Origin: UBA2031 sp037189985
GTDB lineage: Bacteria > Pseudomonadota > Gammaproteobacteria > Pseudomonadales > Moraxellaceae
Assembly: GCA_037189985.1 (NCBI GenBank)
Contig: JBBCJX010000018.1
Location: forward strand, 230,056 to 294,055
Direction of reading: 5' to 3'
Length of the DNA: 64,000 nucleotides
How positions within the stretch are numbered: position 1 is the first letter of the stretch; each line of letters starts with the position of its first letter. A model generated the notes under the pieces. It saw nothing but the letters and a program-made list of their open reading frames with translations. It did no database searches and had not been told where the DNA came from. Below are positions 1 to 8,325 of the stretch, piece after piece. A program made the position numbers and the translations under genes.

Positions 1-799
1 AGATGGCGGCGGGGATGGCCATTTCCGTGTTGTTGAGCAGGAAAGGGCTGAGTGCCAGCGCAATGGCCAGCGTGCCGTTATGGATGCCGATTTCCATGCC
101 GATGGCGATTGCCTGCCGCGGACTGAGCTTGAGCAGCAACGGCACGAAATAGCCGACTGCCAGGCTGACCAGATTGAAGGTGAGGGCAGCCAGGCCGACC
201 ACTGGCGCATACGCCGCCACCGTTTGCCAGTCCTTGACCAGTGCCAGCACGATGATGAGCAGGAGAAAGAGGGCGGAGATGATTTTCACCGGCTTCTGCA
301 TGTGCTCGGCAAAGCCCGGAAAGCGGCGGCGCAAGGCCATGCCGATGGCCACGGGCCCGAGTACGATGGCGAAAACCTGCAAGACCTTGCCGAATTGCAG
401 GGGCAGGGTTTTGTCGCCCTCCATGAAGTAAGCCAGCGACAGGTTGACGATCAGCGGCATGGTCAGGATGGCGATGACCGAGCTCACTGCCGTGAGTGTG
501 ATGTTGAGTGCCACGTCGCCATGTGCGAGATGGCTGTAAAGGTTGGCGGAGGTGCCACCGGGGGAGGCCGCCAGCAGCATCATGCCGACCGCCAGCGCCG
601 GTGCCAGGCCAAAGCCCTTGGCAATGAAGAAGCAGGCCACGGGCAGCAGGAGCACCTGGCAGGCCAGCCCGACGAGTACCGGCTTGGGAAAACGCACGAC
701 GCGTGTGAAGTCGGCCACGGTCAGTGACAGGCCGAGCCCCAGCATGATGATGCCGAGGGCGGCGGGGAGGAAGATCGTCAGCAGGGAGTTGGCGGCCAT
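1..799 (-). CDS. BASS-family (bile acid:Na+ symporter-like) transporter, C-terminus cut by window edge
   Basis: The minus-strand frame starting with ATG at 799 runs open to base 1 and gives about 266 residues without a stop, so the C-terminus lies outside the window. The product is a chain of hydrophobic helices with the small-residue segment AASPGGTSANLYSHLAHGD and, late in the protein, the segment GMEIGIHNGTLAIALAL. Both are typical of the SBF/BASS family of sodium-coupled symporters for bile acids, organic acids or pantoate-like compounds, which sit in the inner membrane. The substrate cannot be told from the sequence. Other long frames over this stretch give charged, low-complexity translations and are shadows. 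No neighbour suggests a pathway. Confidence 0.85.
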   Translation of the reverse strand, partial: MAANSLLTIFLPAALGIIMLGLGLSLTVADFTRVVRFPKPVLVGLACQVLLLPVACFFIAKGFGLAPALAVGMMLLAASPGGTSANLYSHLAHGDVALNITLTAVSSVIAILTMPLIVNLSLAYFMEGDKTLPLQFGKVLQVFAIVLGPVAIGMALRRRFPGFAEHMQKPVKIISALFLLLIIVLALVKDWQTVAAYAPVVGLAALTFNLVSLAVGYFVPLLLKLSPRQAIAIGMEIGIHNGTLAIALALSPFLLNNTEMAIPAAI

Positions 800-902
800 T
801 CTTCTTGTTCTCCGGGGGGGGGCGTCCCCGGATTCTCCCGGAGGGCCGGGCCTGTAGTACAGAGGCTGCGGCATTATTCGTGCGCCGGCGCACGCAGCCG
901 CT

Positions 903-1244
903 TCAGTCGGTCTTCTGCAGGCGTGCCAGCATCTTGATGAATTCAAGTGCCAATTTCTGGTTGGCAGGAGTGAGTTCGGAGAAGCGGCGCTGTACCTGCT
1001 GCACGGATTTCCCGTAGCTGGCCGGCACCTCATTGATGCCCCGTGTTTCCAACTCGACGTAGAGTGAGCTGACGGTAACGCCCAGTGCACGGGCAATGCT
1101 TTGCAGCAGCGGAGCCGAAGGCTGCTGCGTGTCGCGCTCTATGCGCGAGAGGTTGCCAGGATCGGTGCCGGCTTCCAGTGCCACCGTCTCCAGCGTGAGG
1201 CCGCGTTCCAGGCGGCGTTTCTTCAACAGGTCGCCGATTGTCAT
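903..1244 (-). CDS. XRE-family helix-turn-helix regulator
   Basis: A 113-residue protein with an N-terminal Cro/CI-type helix-turn-helix over about residues 4-60 (RERG-like start, then TLETVALEAGTDPGNLSRIE, the usual 'leads to one recognition helix, SRIE' pattern). It is followed by a short helical tail of about 50 residues that lacks a recognised sensor domain. It is probably a DNA-binding repressor acting on its own promoter: a perfect 12-bp inverted repeat lies 38-77 bp upstream of its start and covers the only obvious promoter-like sequence between it and the divergent gene at 1434. Target genes other than these two are unknown. Confidence 0.85.
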   Translation of the reverse strand: MTIGDLLKKRRLERGLTLETVALEAGTDPGNLSRIERDTQQPSAPLLQSIARALGVTVSSLYVELETRGINEVPASYGKSVQQVQRRFSELTPANQKLALEFIKMLARLQKTD

Positions 1245-1281
1245 GGCGACGATTCTCTTGAGCCGCCATCAGCACCGCAAA

Positions 1282-1321
1282 GCAAATACGCAATGTATGA
1301 TATATAATGTTGCGTATTTGC
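1282..1321. promoter_or_regulatory. Perfect 12-bp inverted repeat, likely operator of the XRE regulator
   Basis: GCAAATACGCAA at 1282-1293 is repeated as its exact reverse complement at 1310-1321, with a 16-bp AT-rich spacer. The spacer contains TATAAT at 1303-1308 on the plus strand and similar AT-rich hexamers on the other strand. The site therefore overlaps the presumed promoter region between the regulator (start 1244) and the small gene starting at 1434. Operator function is inferred from symmetry and position. Confidence 0.6.
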
Positions 1322-1433
1322 AAGTTTGCTTGGTTGTTTGGAAACTCAGCCGGCCCTGCCGGAGAGAGCTGGGCAGGGAGGCAGGCTTGCTGCTTCATGC
1401 GTGAGGTGCAGTGGGGTTCCAGGGAGGAGATGC

Positions 1434-1796
1434 ATGAAAGAGGTTGTGATCGTGCCAACGAAGGTCATCGTGATGGCTGACGAGTTGCACATGTATGCAT
1501 GGAGTGACCAGGGAGAGTGCCTGGGGCATAGCGGGCTCAAGATGGTGGCGCAGTGCTTCCAGGAGCATCCGCAGCTTTCCGAGATGGTGGACGTCGAGTA
1601 CGAGCTCTGGGACTGGACATTGACGCGGCCGGCGACAGCCTCTGTGGCCGAACGGGACTGGCAGGACTTTCACTTGCAGGGCCTGATCCTGGCGCGTCGC
1701 CTGGCGGACCTGCTGCGTCCTCTGGCGGTTCAGGTGCATTACCGCTGTAACCCGGCAGATGCTTCGTTTCCACACCTGAACATGGGGCCGCTGTAG
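1434..1796 (+). CDS. Hypothetical protein, 120 residues
   Basis: ATG at 1434 is preceded by AGGAGA (1425-1430), a good ribosome binding site, so this start is preferred over an in-frame start at 1326 that would run through the operator side. The product is acidic and rich in Trp, His and Leu. It has no signal peptide, membrane segment or motif that I recognise. Its likely promoter overlaps the palindrome shared with the XRE regulator at 1244, so it may be controlled by that protein. It converges on rep with only six bases between the stop codons. Confidence 0.6.
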   Translation: MKEVVIVPTKVIVMADELHMYAWSDQGECLGHSGLKMVAQCFQEHPQLSEMVDVEYELWDWTLTRPATASVAERDWQDFHLQGLILARRLADLLRPLAVQVHYRCNPADASFPHLNMGPL

Positions 1797-1802
1797 GCGG
1801 AC

Positions 1803-3809
1803 TTATTTCAGCAAGTCTTTAAGGCCGGCCAGATGCGCCTGCCCCAAGGCCTTTTTTTCTTCCGTGCTGCGGTTGCTGTTGCGGCCTTCCCATTCCAGAT
1901 CGTCCTTGGGCAGCTCTTCCAGAAAGCGGCTGGGCGTGGTCGGCATGTTCTCGCCGCCGGTCTTGCGGCGCCCGGCCAGTGTCAGCGTCAGGGTTTTCTT
2001 GGCGCGGGTGATGCCCACATACATCAGCCGCCGTTCTTCCTCGATGGTGTCGGCCTCGATGCTGTTGCGATGCGGCAGCAGGTCCTCTTCCAGTCCCATC
2101 ATGTAGACATGCGGAAACTCCAGACCCTTGGCGGCGTGCAGGGTCATGAGCTGCACACGGTCCAGGTCCTCTTCCTCTGCCTGCTGCTCCAGCAGGTCCA
2201 TGAGTACGAGTTTGCGGATGACGTTTTCGATGTTCTTGTCGTCCTCGTCGTCTTGTTTGTCAGCCATCTTCTGGATGCTGGCCAGAAAGCTCTGCACGTT
2301 CTCGATGCGCTTTTCAGCCGCGGCCGGTGTGCCTGAGCTGTCACGCAGGTGATCGTCGTAGCTGATGTCGACCAGCATCTGCCGTATGGCATTCAGGCTC
2401 TCGCCATCAATGACCTCGCGTGCCGTGCTTGCCAGCCACTGCGAGAAATCCTGGAGATGGCCCAGTTGCCGGTCGCTGAGGTGCAGTCCCAGACCCATTT
2501 CATCGCAGGCGGCCAGCATGGAGCAGCCGCGCTGCTGGGCATAGCTGCCGAGTTTTTCCAGCGTGGCCGGGCCGATCTCGCGTTTTGGCGTGTTGACGAT
2601 GCGCAGGAAGGCGTTGTCGTCGTCCGGGTTGATGATGAGCCGCAGATAGGCCATCACGTCCTTGATTTCGGCACGCGAGAAAAAGGACTGGCCACCGGAG
2701 ACCTTGTAGGGAATCTGCAGCTCGCGCAGCTTGGTTTCCACCAGGCGGGACTGGAAGTTGCCCCGGTAGAGCACGGCGTAATCGCGGAAGTCACGGCGCT
2801 GCATCATCTTGTGGTTGAGGATGTCGGTGGCTACGCGCTCGGCTTCGGCGTCTTCGTTGCCGCAGGTCAGTACGCGTATGGCATCGCCCATGCCGAGCTG
2901 GCTCCACAACTGCTTTTCGAAAACATGGGGATTGTTGGCGATGACGGCGTTGGCTGCCTTGAGGATGCGCGCCGTGGAGCGGTAGTTCTGCTCCAGCTTG
3001 ACCACTGTGAGGCCGGGAAAATCCTTGGTCAGTTCCACCATGTTTTCCGGGCGCGCGCCACGCCAGGCATAGATGGACTGGTCATCGTCCCCAACTGCGG
3101 TCAGCGCACCCCGCGAGCCGACCAGCAGCTTGACCAGCAGATACTGCGCCGAGTTCGTGTCCTGGTATTCGTCCACCAGCAGGTAGTGGATGCGGTTCTG
3201 CCATTTTTCGCGCAGTTCCTTGTTGTCGCGAAAGGCGACCGTGGGCAGCAGGATGAGATCGTCGAAGTCCACCGCGTTGTAGGCACGGAGATGGCGGTTG
3301 TAGACCTCGTAGATTTTTGCGGCCAGCAGTTCGCCATCGTTCTCTGCGCGTGACATGGCTTCTTCAGGCGAGATCAGGTCGTTCTTGAAGGAGGAGACAA
3401 GGTTGCGGATGAGGTCGATCTTGTCGCTGGCATTTTCCTGGTGCAGCAGTTCGCCGATCAGGCTGCGCGAATCTTCGGCATCAAAAATGGAGAAGCCGCT
3501 CTTGAGCCCGAAATGTGTCATCTCGCGGCGCAGGATGTTGAGGCCGAGATTGTGGAAGGTGGAGACGGTCAGGCCGCGTGCTTCCGGCCCCTGCACCAGC
3601 TTGCCGGCACGCTCCTTCATTTCCCGGGCGGCCTTGTTGGTGAAGGTCACGGCCACGATTTTTGCTGCAGGGATGCCGCACTCCTGGATGAGGTAGGCAA
3701 TCTTGCGCGTGATGACCGAGGTCTTTCCCGAGCCGGCGCCGGCCAGCACGAGCAAGGGACCGCTGATATGGCGGACGGCTTCATACTGGCGAGGGTTGAG
3801 ATCGTTCAC
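1803..3809 (-). CDS. rep: ATP-dependent DNA helicase Rep
   Basis: Superfamily 1A 3'-5' helicase that helps replication forks through protein-bound DNA. Starting at the GTG at 3809 the protein has 668 residues, close to the 673 of E. coli Rep, and begins with NDLNPRQYEAV as that family does; a longer ATG start at 3908 adds 33 unrelated residues. Visible motifs in order are Walker A LAGAGSGKT (about 21-29), motif II DEYQDTNSAQ (about 212), GDDDQSIYAWRGA, motif IV QNYRSTARIL, and near the end the motif VI stretch YVGITRAKKTLTLT. The gene stands alone between an unknown gene and a terminator. Confidence 0.95.
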   Translation of the reverse strand: MNDLNPRQYEAVRHISGPLLVLAGAGSGKTSVITRKIAYLIQECGIPAAKIVAVTFTNKAAREMKERAGKLVQGPEARGLTVSTFHNLGLNILRREMTHFGLKSGFSIFDAEDSRSLIGELLHQENASDKIDLIRNLVSSFKNDLISPEEAMSRAENDGELLAAKIYEVYNRHLRAYNAVDFDDLILLPTVAFRDNKELREKWQNRIHYLLVDEYQDTNSAQYLLVKLLVGSRGALTAVGDDDQSIYAWRGARPENMVELTKDFPGLTVVKLEQNYRSTARILKAANAVIANNPHVFEKQLWSQLGMGDAIRVLTCGNEDAEAERVATDILNHKMMQRRDFRDYAVLYRGNFQSRLVETKLRELQIPYKVSGGQSFFSRAEIKDVMAYLRLIINPDDDNAFLRIVNTPKREIGPATLEKLGSYAQQRGCSMLAACDEMGLGLHLSDRQLGHLQDFSQWLASTAREVIDGESLNAIRQMLVDISYDDHLRDSSGTPAAAEKRIENVQSFLASIQKMADKQDDEDDKNIENVIRKLVLMDLLEQQAEEEDLDRVQLMTLHAAKGLEFPHVYMMGLEEDLLPHRNSIEADTIEEERRLMYVGITRAKKTLTLTLAGRRKTGGENMPTTPSRFLEELPKDDLEWEGRNSNRSTEEKKALGQAHLAGLKDLLK

Positions 3810-4202
3810 GGCAGCTCGGATGGTGGCAAAGTGACTGTAATCAGTGGCTGCGACAATCGGTCGCAACGGGCAGTGGATTGGCGGCTTGTAGAATGCCCAT
3901 GCCGGCATGCTCCTGAGAACTGCATGCTGGCACGTTAGCGGAATGGCGTGGTGCCCCTGTTTCCGACCGCAGGACAGGGGTGCCTGTCCGGACGCGCGAT
4001 TCTACGGGCCGGTCACAGACCGGACAATTCTTGACGTACCGGGTTTTGCCCCTGTCATGTTTTCCCAACGGTTTTGTCAGGGCGGGCAGGCAAAAAAACG
4101 GCGCCAGGGAGGGTGATCCCGGCGCCGCCAAATGAACTTCTTTTCTGCCTTGCTTGTTGAGGACTCGGTACACCAGCGATCAGCAGGTGCTCAAAACAGC
4201 TG
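3810..4202. other. Intergenic region upstream of rep
   Basis: About 390 bases without a convincing gene. It holds the terminator at 4092-4127 serving the PF10118 operon on its right, and presumably the rep promoter. Short frames on both strands translate to Pro/Arg-rich sequence with no ribosome binding site. Confidence 0.6.
4092..4127 (-). terminator. Rho-independent terminator of the PF10118 operon
   Basis: On the minus strand the 7-bp arms CGGCGCC (4121-4127 and 4099-4105) enclose a 15-base loop, and are followed by seven T residues (the A run at 4092-4098). It lies 76 bases past the stop of the gene at 4203. Confidence 0.75.
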
Positions 4203-5060
4203 TCAGGCCGCTTTCTTCACGGCATGTTCATCAAGTGCCAGCTCTTTCTTCCATTTTTCCAGCAAGGCCCGTGTATCGCTCTGCCAGGGATGAAAGTCCC
4301 GGCGGTAGTACTCGAAGTAGGCAGGAATCATCTGCCGGAACCAGCCCTTGCGGCCCCACAGGCGGTTGACGCCCTTGAGCCACTGGGTCGGCTTGAAGAG
4401 TTCGCCGTCCTCGTACAGCAGGCGTGTCTGGAAACGTGCCTGATTGAAGACGAACATGCCGGTGGTGATGGCCATGGTGCGCACGCGCATCCAGTAGTCG
4501 CCCACCTGCTCCTGATAGACGTCGAAGGCCACGCCTTTGTGTTCGTTTTCTTCCACGGCATGCCAGAGCCAGAGACGCACCATGGCCGGGTCCATGTTCT
4601 CGAACATTTCCGGCTCGGTGAGGAAGCCTTCGGCCATGATGGCGGTGAAATGCTCCAGCGCGCAGGTGATGGCGAGCTGGCGTTCGGCTGACAGGTTCTG
4701 CTTGATGAACTCGATGCGGCTGCCTATCTCGTTCTCGATGGACTCGAGATCGATATTGTGGGCGCGGGCATAGTGGTTGTAGCTGTCATGCTCCTTGGCA
4801 TGCATCGCTTCCTGGCCGATGAAGGCGCTGACCTGCTGCTTGAGCTCCGGGTCCCGGATGCTGTCGCGGTAATGCCTGACGCTTTCCACGAAAAAACGCT
4901 CGCCTACCGGGAAGGTGGCCGAGAGCGCGTTCAGCATGTGCGTGAGGAAGGGACTGTTGTCCGCCCAGTAACGCGGCACTTCGCTGAAGTCGAAATCCAT
5001 GCGGCGTACGGTGATGCTGCTACTGGCGGGTTTGGCCTTGAGGCGTGACAGGGCACTCAT
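4203..5060 (-). CDS. PF10118-family 'metal-dependent hydrolase', paralogue A
   Basis: A 285-residue protein of the PF10118 family, one of four paralogues in the window. It starts with the family mark VRRMDFDF followed by a Trp/Asn-rich stretch, then carries FIGQEAMHAKEH (about 80-92), ALEHFTA (about 134) and WHAVEENEHKGVAFDVY (about 166-182). These Glu/His clusters probably bind metal. The family name says hydrolase, but I know of no firm substrate. A GGAGG ribosome site precedes the ATG at 5060. That ATG overlaps the stop of the upstream paralogue by four bases, so the two are translationally coupled. Confidence 0.85.
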   Translation of the reverse strand: MSALSRLKAKPASSSITVRRMDFDFSEVPRYWADNSPFLTHMLNALSATFPVGERFFVESVRHYRDSIRDPELKQQVSAFIGQEAMHAKEHDSYNHYARAHNIDLESIENEIGSRIEFIKQNLSAERQLAITCALEHFTAIMAEGFLTEPEMFENMDPAMVRLWLWHAVEENEHKGVAFDVYQEQVGDYWMRVRTMAITTGMFVFNQARFQTRLLYEDGELFKPTQWLKGVNRLWGRKGWFRQMIPAYFEYYRRDFHPWQSDTRALLEKWKKELALDEHAVKKAA

Positions 5061-5950
5061 GCTGGCGCCTCCAGCAATTCCGGCTTGTTCAGCATGGCGG
5101 CCAGTTTCTTGAGGCCCCGCATGCGCAGGGAACTGCTGTCGCGCTGGCTGGGATGGAAGTCGCGCTTGTAATAGGACATGTAGGCGGGGCCCAGCTTGCG
5201 CAGGAAACCGGGGTTGCCCATCAGCCAGTTGAAGCCTTTGCGGATGGCTTTCCAGTCGGCCTTGTCCGGCATTTCGGAGCGCAACTGGAAGTAATGGAAG
5301 ATCGTGAAGCCCGTGAACTCAAGCGTGCTGATGGCCATTTCACTGGCACGAATCCAGTAATCACCCACCTGCTCCTGATAGACATCAAAGGCAACCGACT
5401 TGTGCTCGGCTTCTTCCACGGCATGCCAGAGCCAGAGGGGCAACATGCGTTCGTCCATGCCCTTCAGGAAGTCCGGATGTTCGAGGATGGTTTCGGCCAG
5501 CATGGCGGTGAAATGTTCTAGCGCACAGGTCTTGGCGAGCTGGCGCTCGGGCGAGAGGTGTTTGGCTTGCCAGCGCACGCCGTCGTAAACGAATTTTTCC
5601 ACCTTCTTGGTGGGTACGCCTTTCTCTTGCATGAGCGCGTTGAAAATTTCGTGCTCGTTGCCGTGATGCGCTTCCTGGCCGATGAAGCCTTTCACTTCCT
5701 CTTTCAGTTTCTCGCTGCGCAGGGTGGGCTGGTAGTGGCGTACGGAGCGCACGAAGAAGCGTTCGCCTTCCGGGAAAGTGCAGGAAAGGGCGGTGAGCAG
5801 GATGGACTTGAACTGGTTGTTGTCGAACCAGTAGACGGGAAGCGTGGGATCGAACTCGAAATCCATGCGGCGCGGCTGGATGTCGCTCTTGTTCAAGCGC
5901 TTCACGACTTTCTTGCCGTTGTCCGGTGCGGCGTTGACCTTGGCGTTCAT
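5057..5950 (-). CDS. PF10118-family 'metal-dependent hydrolase', paralogue B
   Basis: A 297-residue paralogue with a Lys-rich N-terminal extension of about 30 residues before the family start QPRRMDFEFD. Metal-type clusters are FIGQEAHHGNEHE, ALEHFTAMLAE and WHAVEEAEHKSVAFDVY. The ATG at 5950 has AGGAG ten bases upstream and is preferred over an in-frame ATG at 6091 that would begin inside the terminator at 6076-6102. It is the first gene of a two-gene operon with paralogue A, which it overlaps by ATGA. It is separated by that terminator from paralogue C, which is transcribed in the same direction. Confidence 0.85.
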   Translation of the reverse strand: MNAKVNAAPDNGKKVVKRLNKSDIQPRRMDFEFDPTLPVYWFDNNQFKSILLTALSCTFPEGERFFVRSVRHYQPTLRSEKLKEEVKGFIGQEAHHGNEHEIFNALMQEKGVPTKKVEKFVYDGVRWQAKHLSPERQLAKTCALEHFTAMLAETILEHPDFLKGMDERMLPLWLWHAVEEAEHKSVAFDVYQEQVGDYWIRASEMAISTLEFTGFTIFHYFQLRSEMPDKADWKAIRKGFNWLMGNPGFLRKLGPAYMSYYKRDFHPSQRDSSSLRMRGLKKLAAMLNKPELLEAPA

Positions 5951-6075
5951 GGCAGGCTCCTGTGACCAATGACCCTGAGTATTCCCCCTTGATGGCTGCA
6001 TGGTCAGGGTTGGCGATGCCAAGTTCTTGTCAGGGAGGGCCAAGGTTGTTTTTGCCTGTCCCGGATCGCCTATAA

Positions 6076-6102
6076 AAAAGGCCGGCTTCAAGCCGGCCTT
6101 TT
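6076..6102. terminator. Bidirectional rho-independent terminator
   Basis: AAAAGGCCGG (6076-6085) pairs with CCGGCCTTTT (6093-6102) across a 7-base loop. The A and T runs at each end let it work in both directions. It separates paralogue C from paralogues B and A. Confidence 0.85.
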
Positions 6103-6119
6103 GACACGGGGATCAGGAC

Positions 6120-6947
6120 TCAGCCCTGAATACCCAGCATTTCCTTGTACTTCGCTTCCAGTGCTTCGCTGTCATGGTCTTCCGGGTGGAAGCCGGGGCG
6201 GAAGTAGTCGAAGAGGTCGGGTATGACTTCGGTCAGGAAGCCCTTGCGACCGAAGAGGCCGACCAGGCCCAGCTTCCAGGACTTGAAGTTGAACAGGTGC
6301 CCGTCTTTCGCCATCAGGCGTATTTGCTGGTCAGCGACCACGGCGGCGAGGATGACCATGGCCACGACCATGGCGCCGGCGCGGGTACCGTAGGCCTTGC
6401 CGTAGAGGCGCACGTACGCATCAAAGCACACAGACTTGTGCTCGGATTCCTCGACGGCGTGCCACAGCCACATCTTGCGCATGGTCGGGTCGTTCATGCG
6501 CTCGTTCCAGTCGGTCCGCACCATGAGCTGCTTGGCGATGGTGGCGGTGAAGTGTTCCAGCGCGCAGGTCACGGCGAGTTGTTGCTTGTGGGAGAGAATC
6601 TTGTGGCCGAGCTTGAGCAGCTTGCCGACGCGGCGGTGGAAGTAGTCCACATCCACGCCGTGGGCGGTGGCGTAGTCATTGAAGACCTTGTGCTCCTTGG
6701 AGTGCATGGCTTCCTGGCCGATGAAGGCGCTGATTTCCTTCTGCATGACCGGATCCTGGATCTGGTCGCGGATGTTGCGCATGGAAGTCACGAAGAAGAA
6801 CTCGCCTTCCGGGAAGAGCGAGGACAGGTTGCTCAGGAAGTGCGTCAGGAAGGGGTCGTCATGGAACCAGTACTTGGGGACGTCGGCGAAGCCGAAATCC
6901 ATGCGGCGGACAGGGAAGCTGGCCTTGATCTGGGCTTGGGCGGTCAT
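6120..6947 (-). CDS. PF10118-family 'metal-dependent hydrolase', paralogue C
   Basis: A 275-residue paralogue beginning near its N-terminus with FPVRRMDFGF and carrying FIGQEAMHSKEHK (about 80), ALEHFTATIAK and WHAVEESEHKSVCFDAY. A hydrophobic stretch follows (about 185-205, VVAMVILAAVVADQQI), which may be buried or membrane-associated. AGGAG lies upstream of the ATG at 6947. It is divergently arranged with the AraC-type regulator at 7170 across 222 bases, so that regulator is the obvious candidate controller. It ends at its own terminator. Confidence 0.85.
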   Translation of the reverse strand: MTAQAQIKASFPVRRMDFGFADVPKYWFHDDPFLTHFLSNLSSLFPEGEFFFVTSMRNIRDQIQDPVMQKEISAFIGQEAMHSKEHKVFNDYATAHGVDVDYFHRRVGKLLKLGHKILSHKQQLAVTCALEHFTATIAKQLMVRTDWNERMNDPTMRKMWLWHAVEESEHKSVCFDAYVRLYGKAYGTRAGAMVVAMVILAAVVADQQIRLMAKDGHLFNFKSWKLGLVGLFGRKGFLTEVIPDLFDYFRPGFHPEDHDSEALEAKYKEMLGIQG

Positions 6948-7169
6948 GCGATGGCTCCTGTGTGAGTCAGTGGCTGTCGGGTGGCCGTGACCTCGGGGGT
7001 CGTTTGCGGCTAGGATTCCGGTCGCTCACCGGACAGCGTTTCGACACGTCCTTCTATTTCTTCGTTGAATGTGTCATTGGACGATGTAAGTATTGCCAGC
7101 GTTGCCTTGTGTCTACTAGGTCATTTCAGGCCAAAAAGACGAGGGAGCGGTTAATCGGGGCCAGTTTCA

Positions 7170-8204
7170 ATGTCCACTGCCGATCTGCACCAGCCAGCCA
7201 TTCCCATCAATTACGCCCGCCAACTGGTGGAGCTGTGTGGTCGCTGGCATGTGGCTCCCGAAGAGCTCATGGCTGATACCGCATTGGCCCGGCTGGATCC
7301 GGCTTCCACGGATGCCCGCCTCTCGCCGCTGGAATTCAATCTCCTGGTGGACCGTGCACTACGCCTGACTGGCGAGCCCGCGTTGGGCTACCACTTTGGC
7401 CTGCAGACCAAACTCTCGGCACATGGTTTTCTCGGTTATGCGGTAATGACCAGCGCCACCTTGCGCGAGGCCATACAGCTCACTGAAAAATTCTTCTCCA
7501 CGCGCAGCGGGGCGCTGGTCCTGAGCTTTTTCAGGGAAGACGGCATGGCGGTGTTGCAGATTGACAGTACCGTGGACATCAAGCCTCCCTTTGCCTTTCC
7601 TTTCGAGAGCCTGCTGGTCGGTCTTTGCCATGCAGGCGCCTACATCACGGGTGAAAGCAGCATGGATGCGGAAATCTGGATCGATTTTCCGGAGCCCGGC
7701 TATTACGCCGCTTTCGCCCATCTGCTGCCCTGTCCGCTGCGTTATGGCAAGAACGTGAACCAGCTTCGTTTCCCGGAGGCGTTGCTGGATCGTCCTTTGC
7801 TGATGGCGGATGTCACGGCATCCCAGCTTGCCCGCGAGCAGTGCGAACGGGAACTGGTGGCACTTTCCAGCCAGCCGCTGGTGTCCCGCGTCAAAGCCCT
7901 GCTGAGCGAGAACCTGGCGGACATGCCTGACCTGGATACCGTGGCTGGGCGTTGCTGCATGTCGGCGCGCAGCCTCAAGCGCAAGCTGGCCGAGCACGGC
8001 GTGAGCTTTTCGGAACTGGTGGCGGCCATGCGCCGTGACGAGGCCTGTGTGCTTCTCACCGAGGGGCGGCTCAGCGTCGAGCAGATTGCCCTGCGGCTGG
8101 GTTACCGTGATCCCGCCAACTTCACTCGCGCCTTCAAGGCCTGGACCGGTGAAACCCCCCGCCAGTACCGTGACCAGAGCCGTGCCGGCCTGCGTCGTCC
8201 CTGA
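7170..8204 (+). CDS. AraC-family transcriptional regulator
   Basis: A 344-residue protein with an N-terminal ligand-binding region of the type found in PF12625 'arabinose-binding' AraC regulators (about 20-200). At the C-terminus is the double helix-turn-helix (about 245-335), including the family signature LRLGYRDPANFTRAFKAWTG followed by TPRQYR. Relatives with this layout often sense fatty-acid-like or amino-acid-derived ligands, but the ligand here is unknown. It faces the PF10118 gene at 6947, which it probably activates. No strong ribosome binding site is visible before the ATG. Confidence 0.88.
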   Translation: MSTADLHQPAIPINYARQLVELCGRWHVAPEELMADTALARLDPASTDARLSPLEFNLLVDRALRLTGEPALGYHFGLQTKLSAHGFLGYAVMTSATLREAIQLTEKFFSTRSGALVLSFFREDGMAVLQIDSTVDIKPPFAFPFESLLVGLCHAGAYITGESSMDAEIWIDFPEPGYYAAFAHLLPCPLRYGKNVNQLRFPEALLDRPLLMADVTASQLAREQCERELVALSSQPLVSRVKALLSENLADMPDLDTVAGRCCMSARSLKRKLAEHGVSFSELVAAMRRDEACVLLTEGRLSVEQIALRLGYRDPANFTRAFKAWTGETPRQYRDQSRAGLRRP

Positions 8205-8325
8205 GCTGCTTCCGGCTGTGACCGTATTCGCCGTCTGATCGGCCCTTTATACCGGTTTGGCCGGAATCGTCATTGGCGGCATAATCCTGCCCCTTCCTTT
8301 TGTTTCATCCGCTCTGGAGTGCTCC

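Noticed and set aside
78..893. Open frames on both strands at the left edge that compete with the transporter
   Set aside because: Their translations are Arg/Gly/Pro or His/Gln-rich, while the minus-strand frame from 799 gives a coherent membrane transporter.
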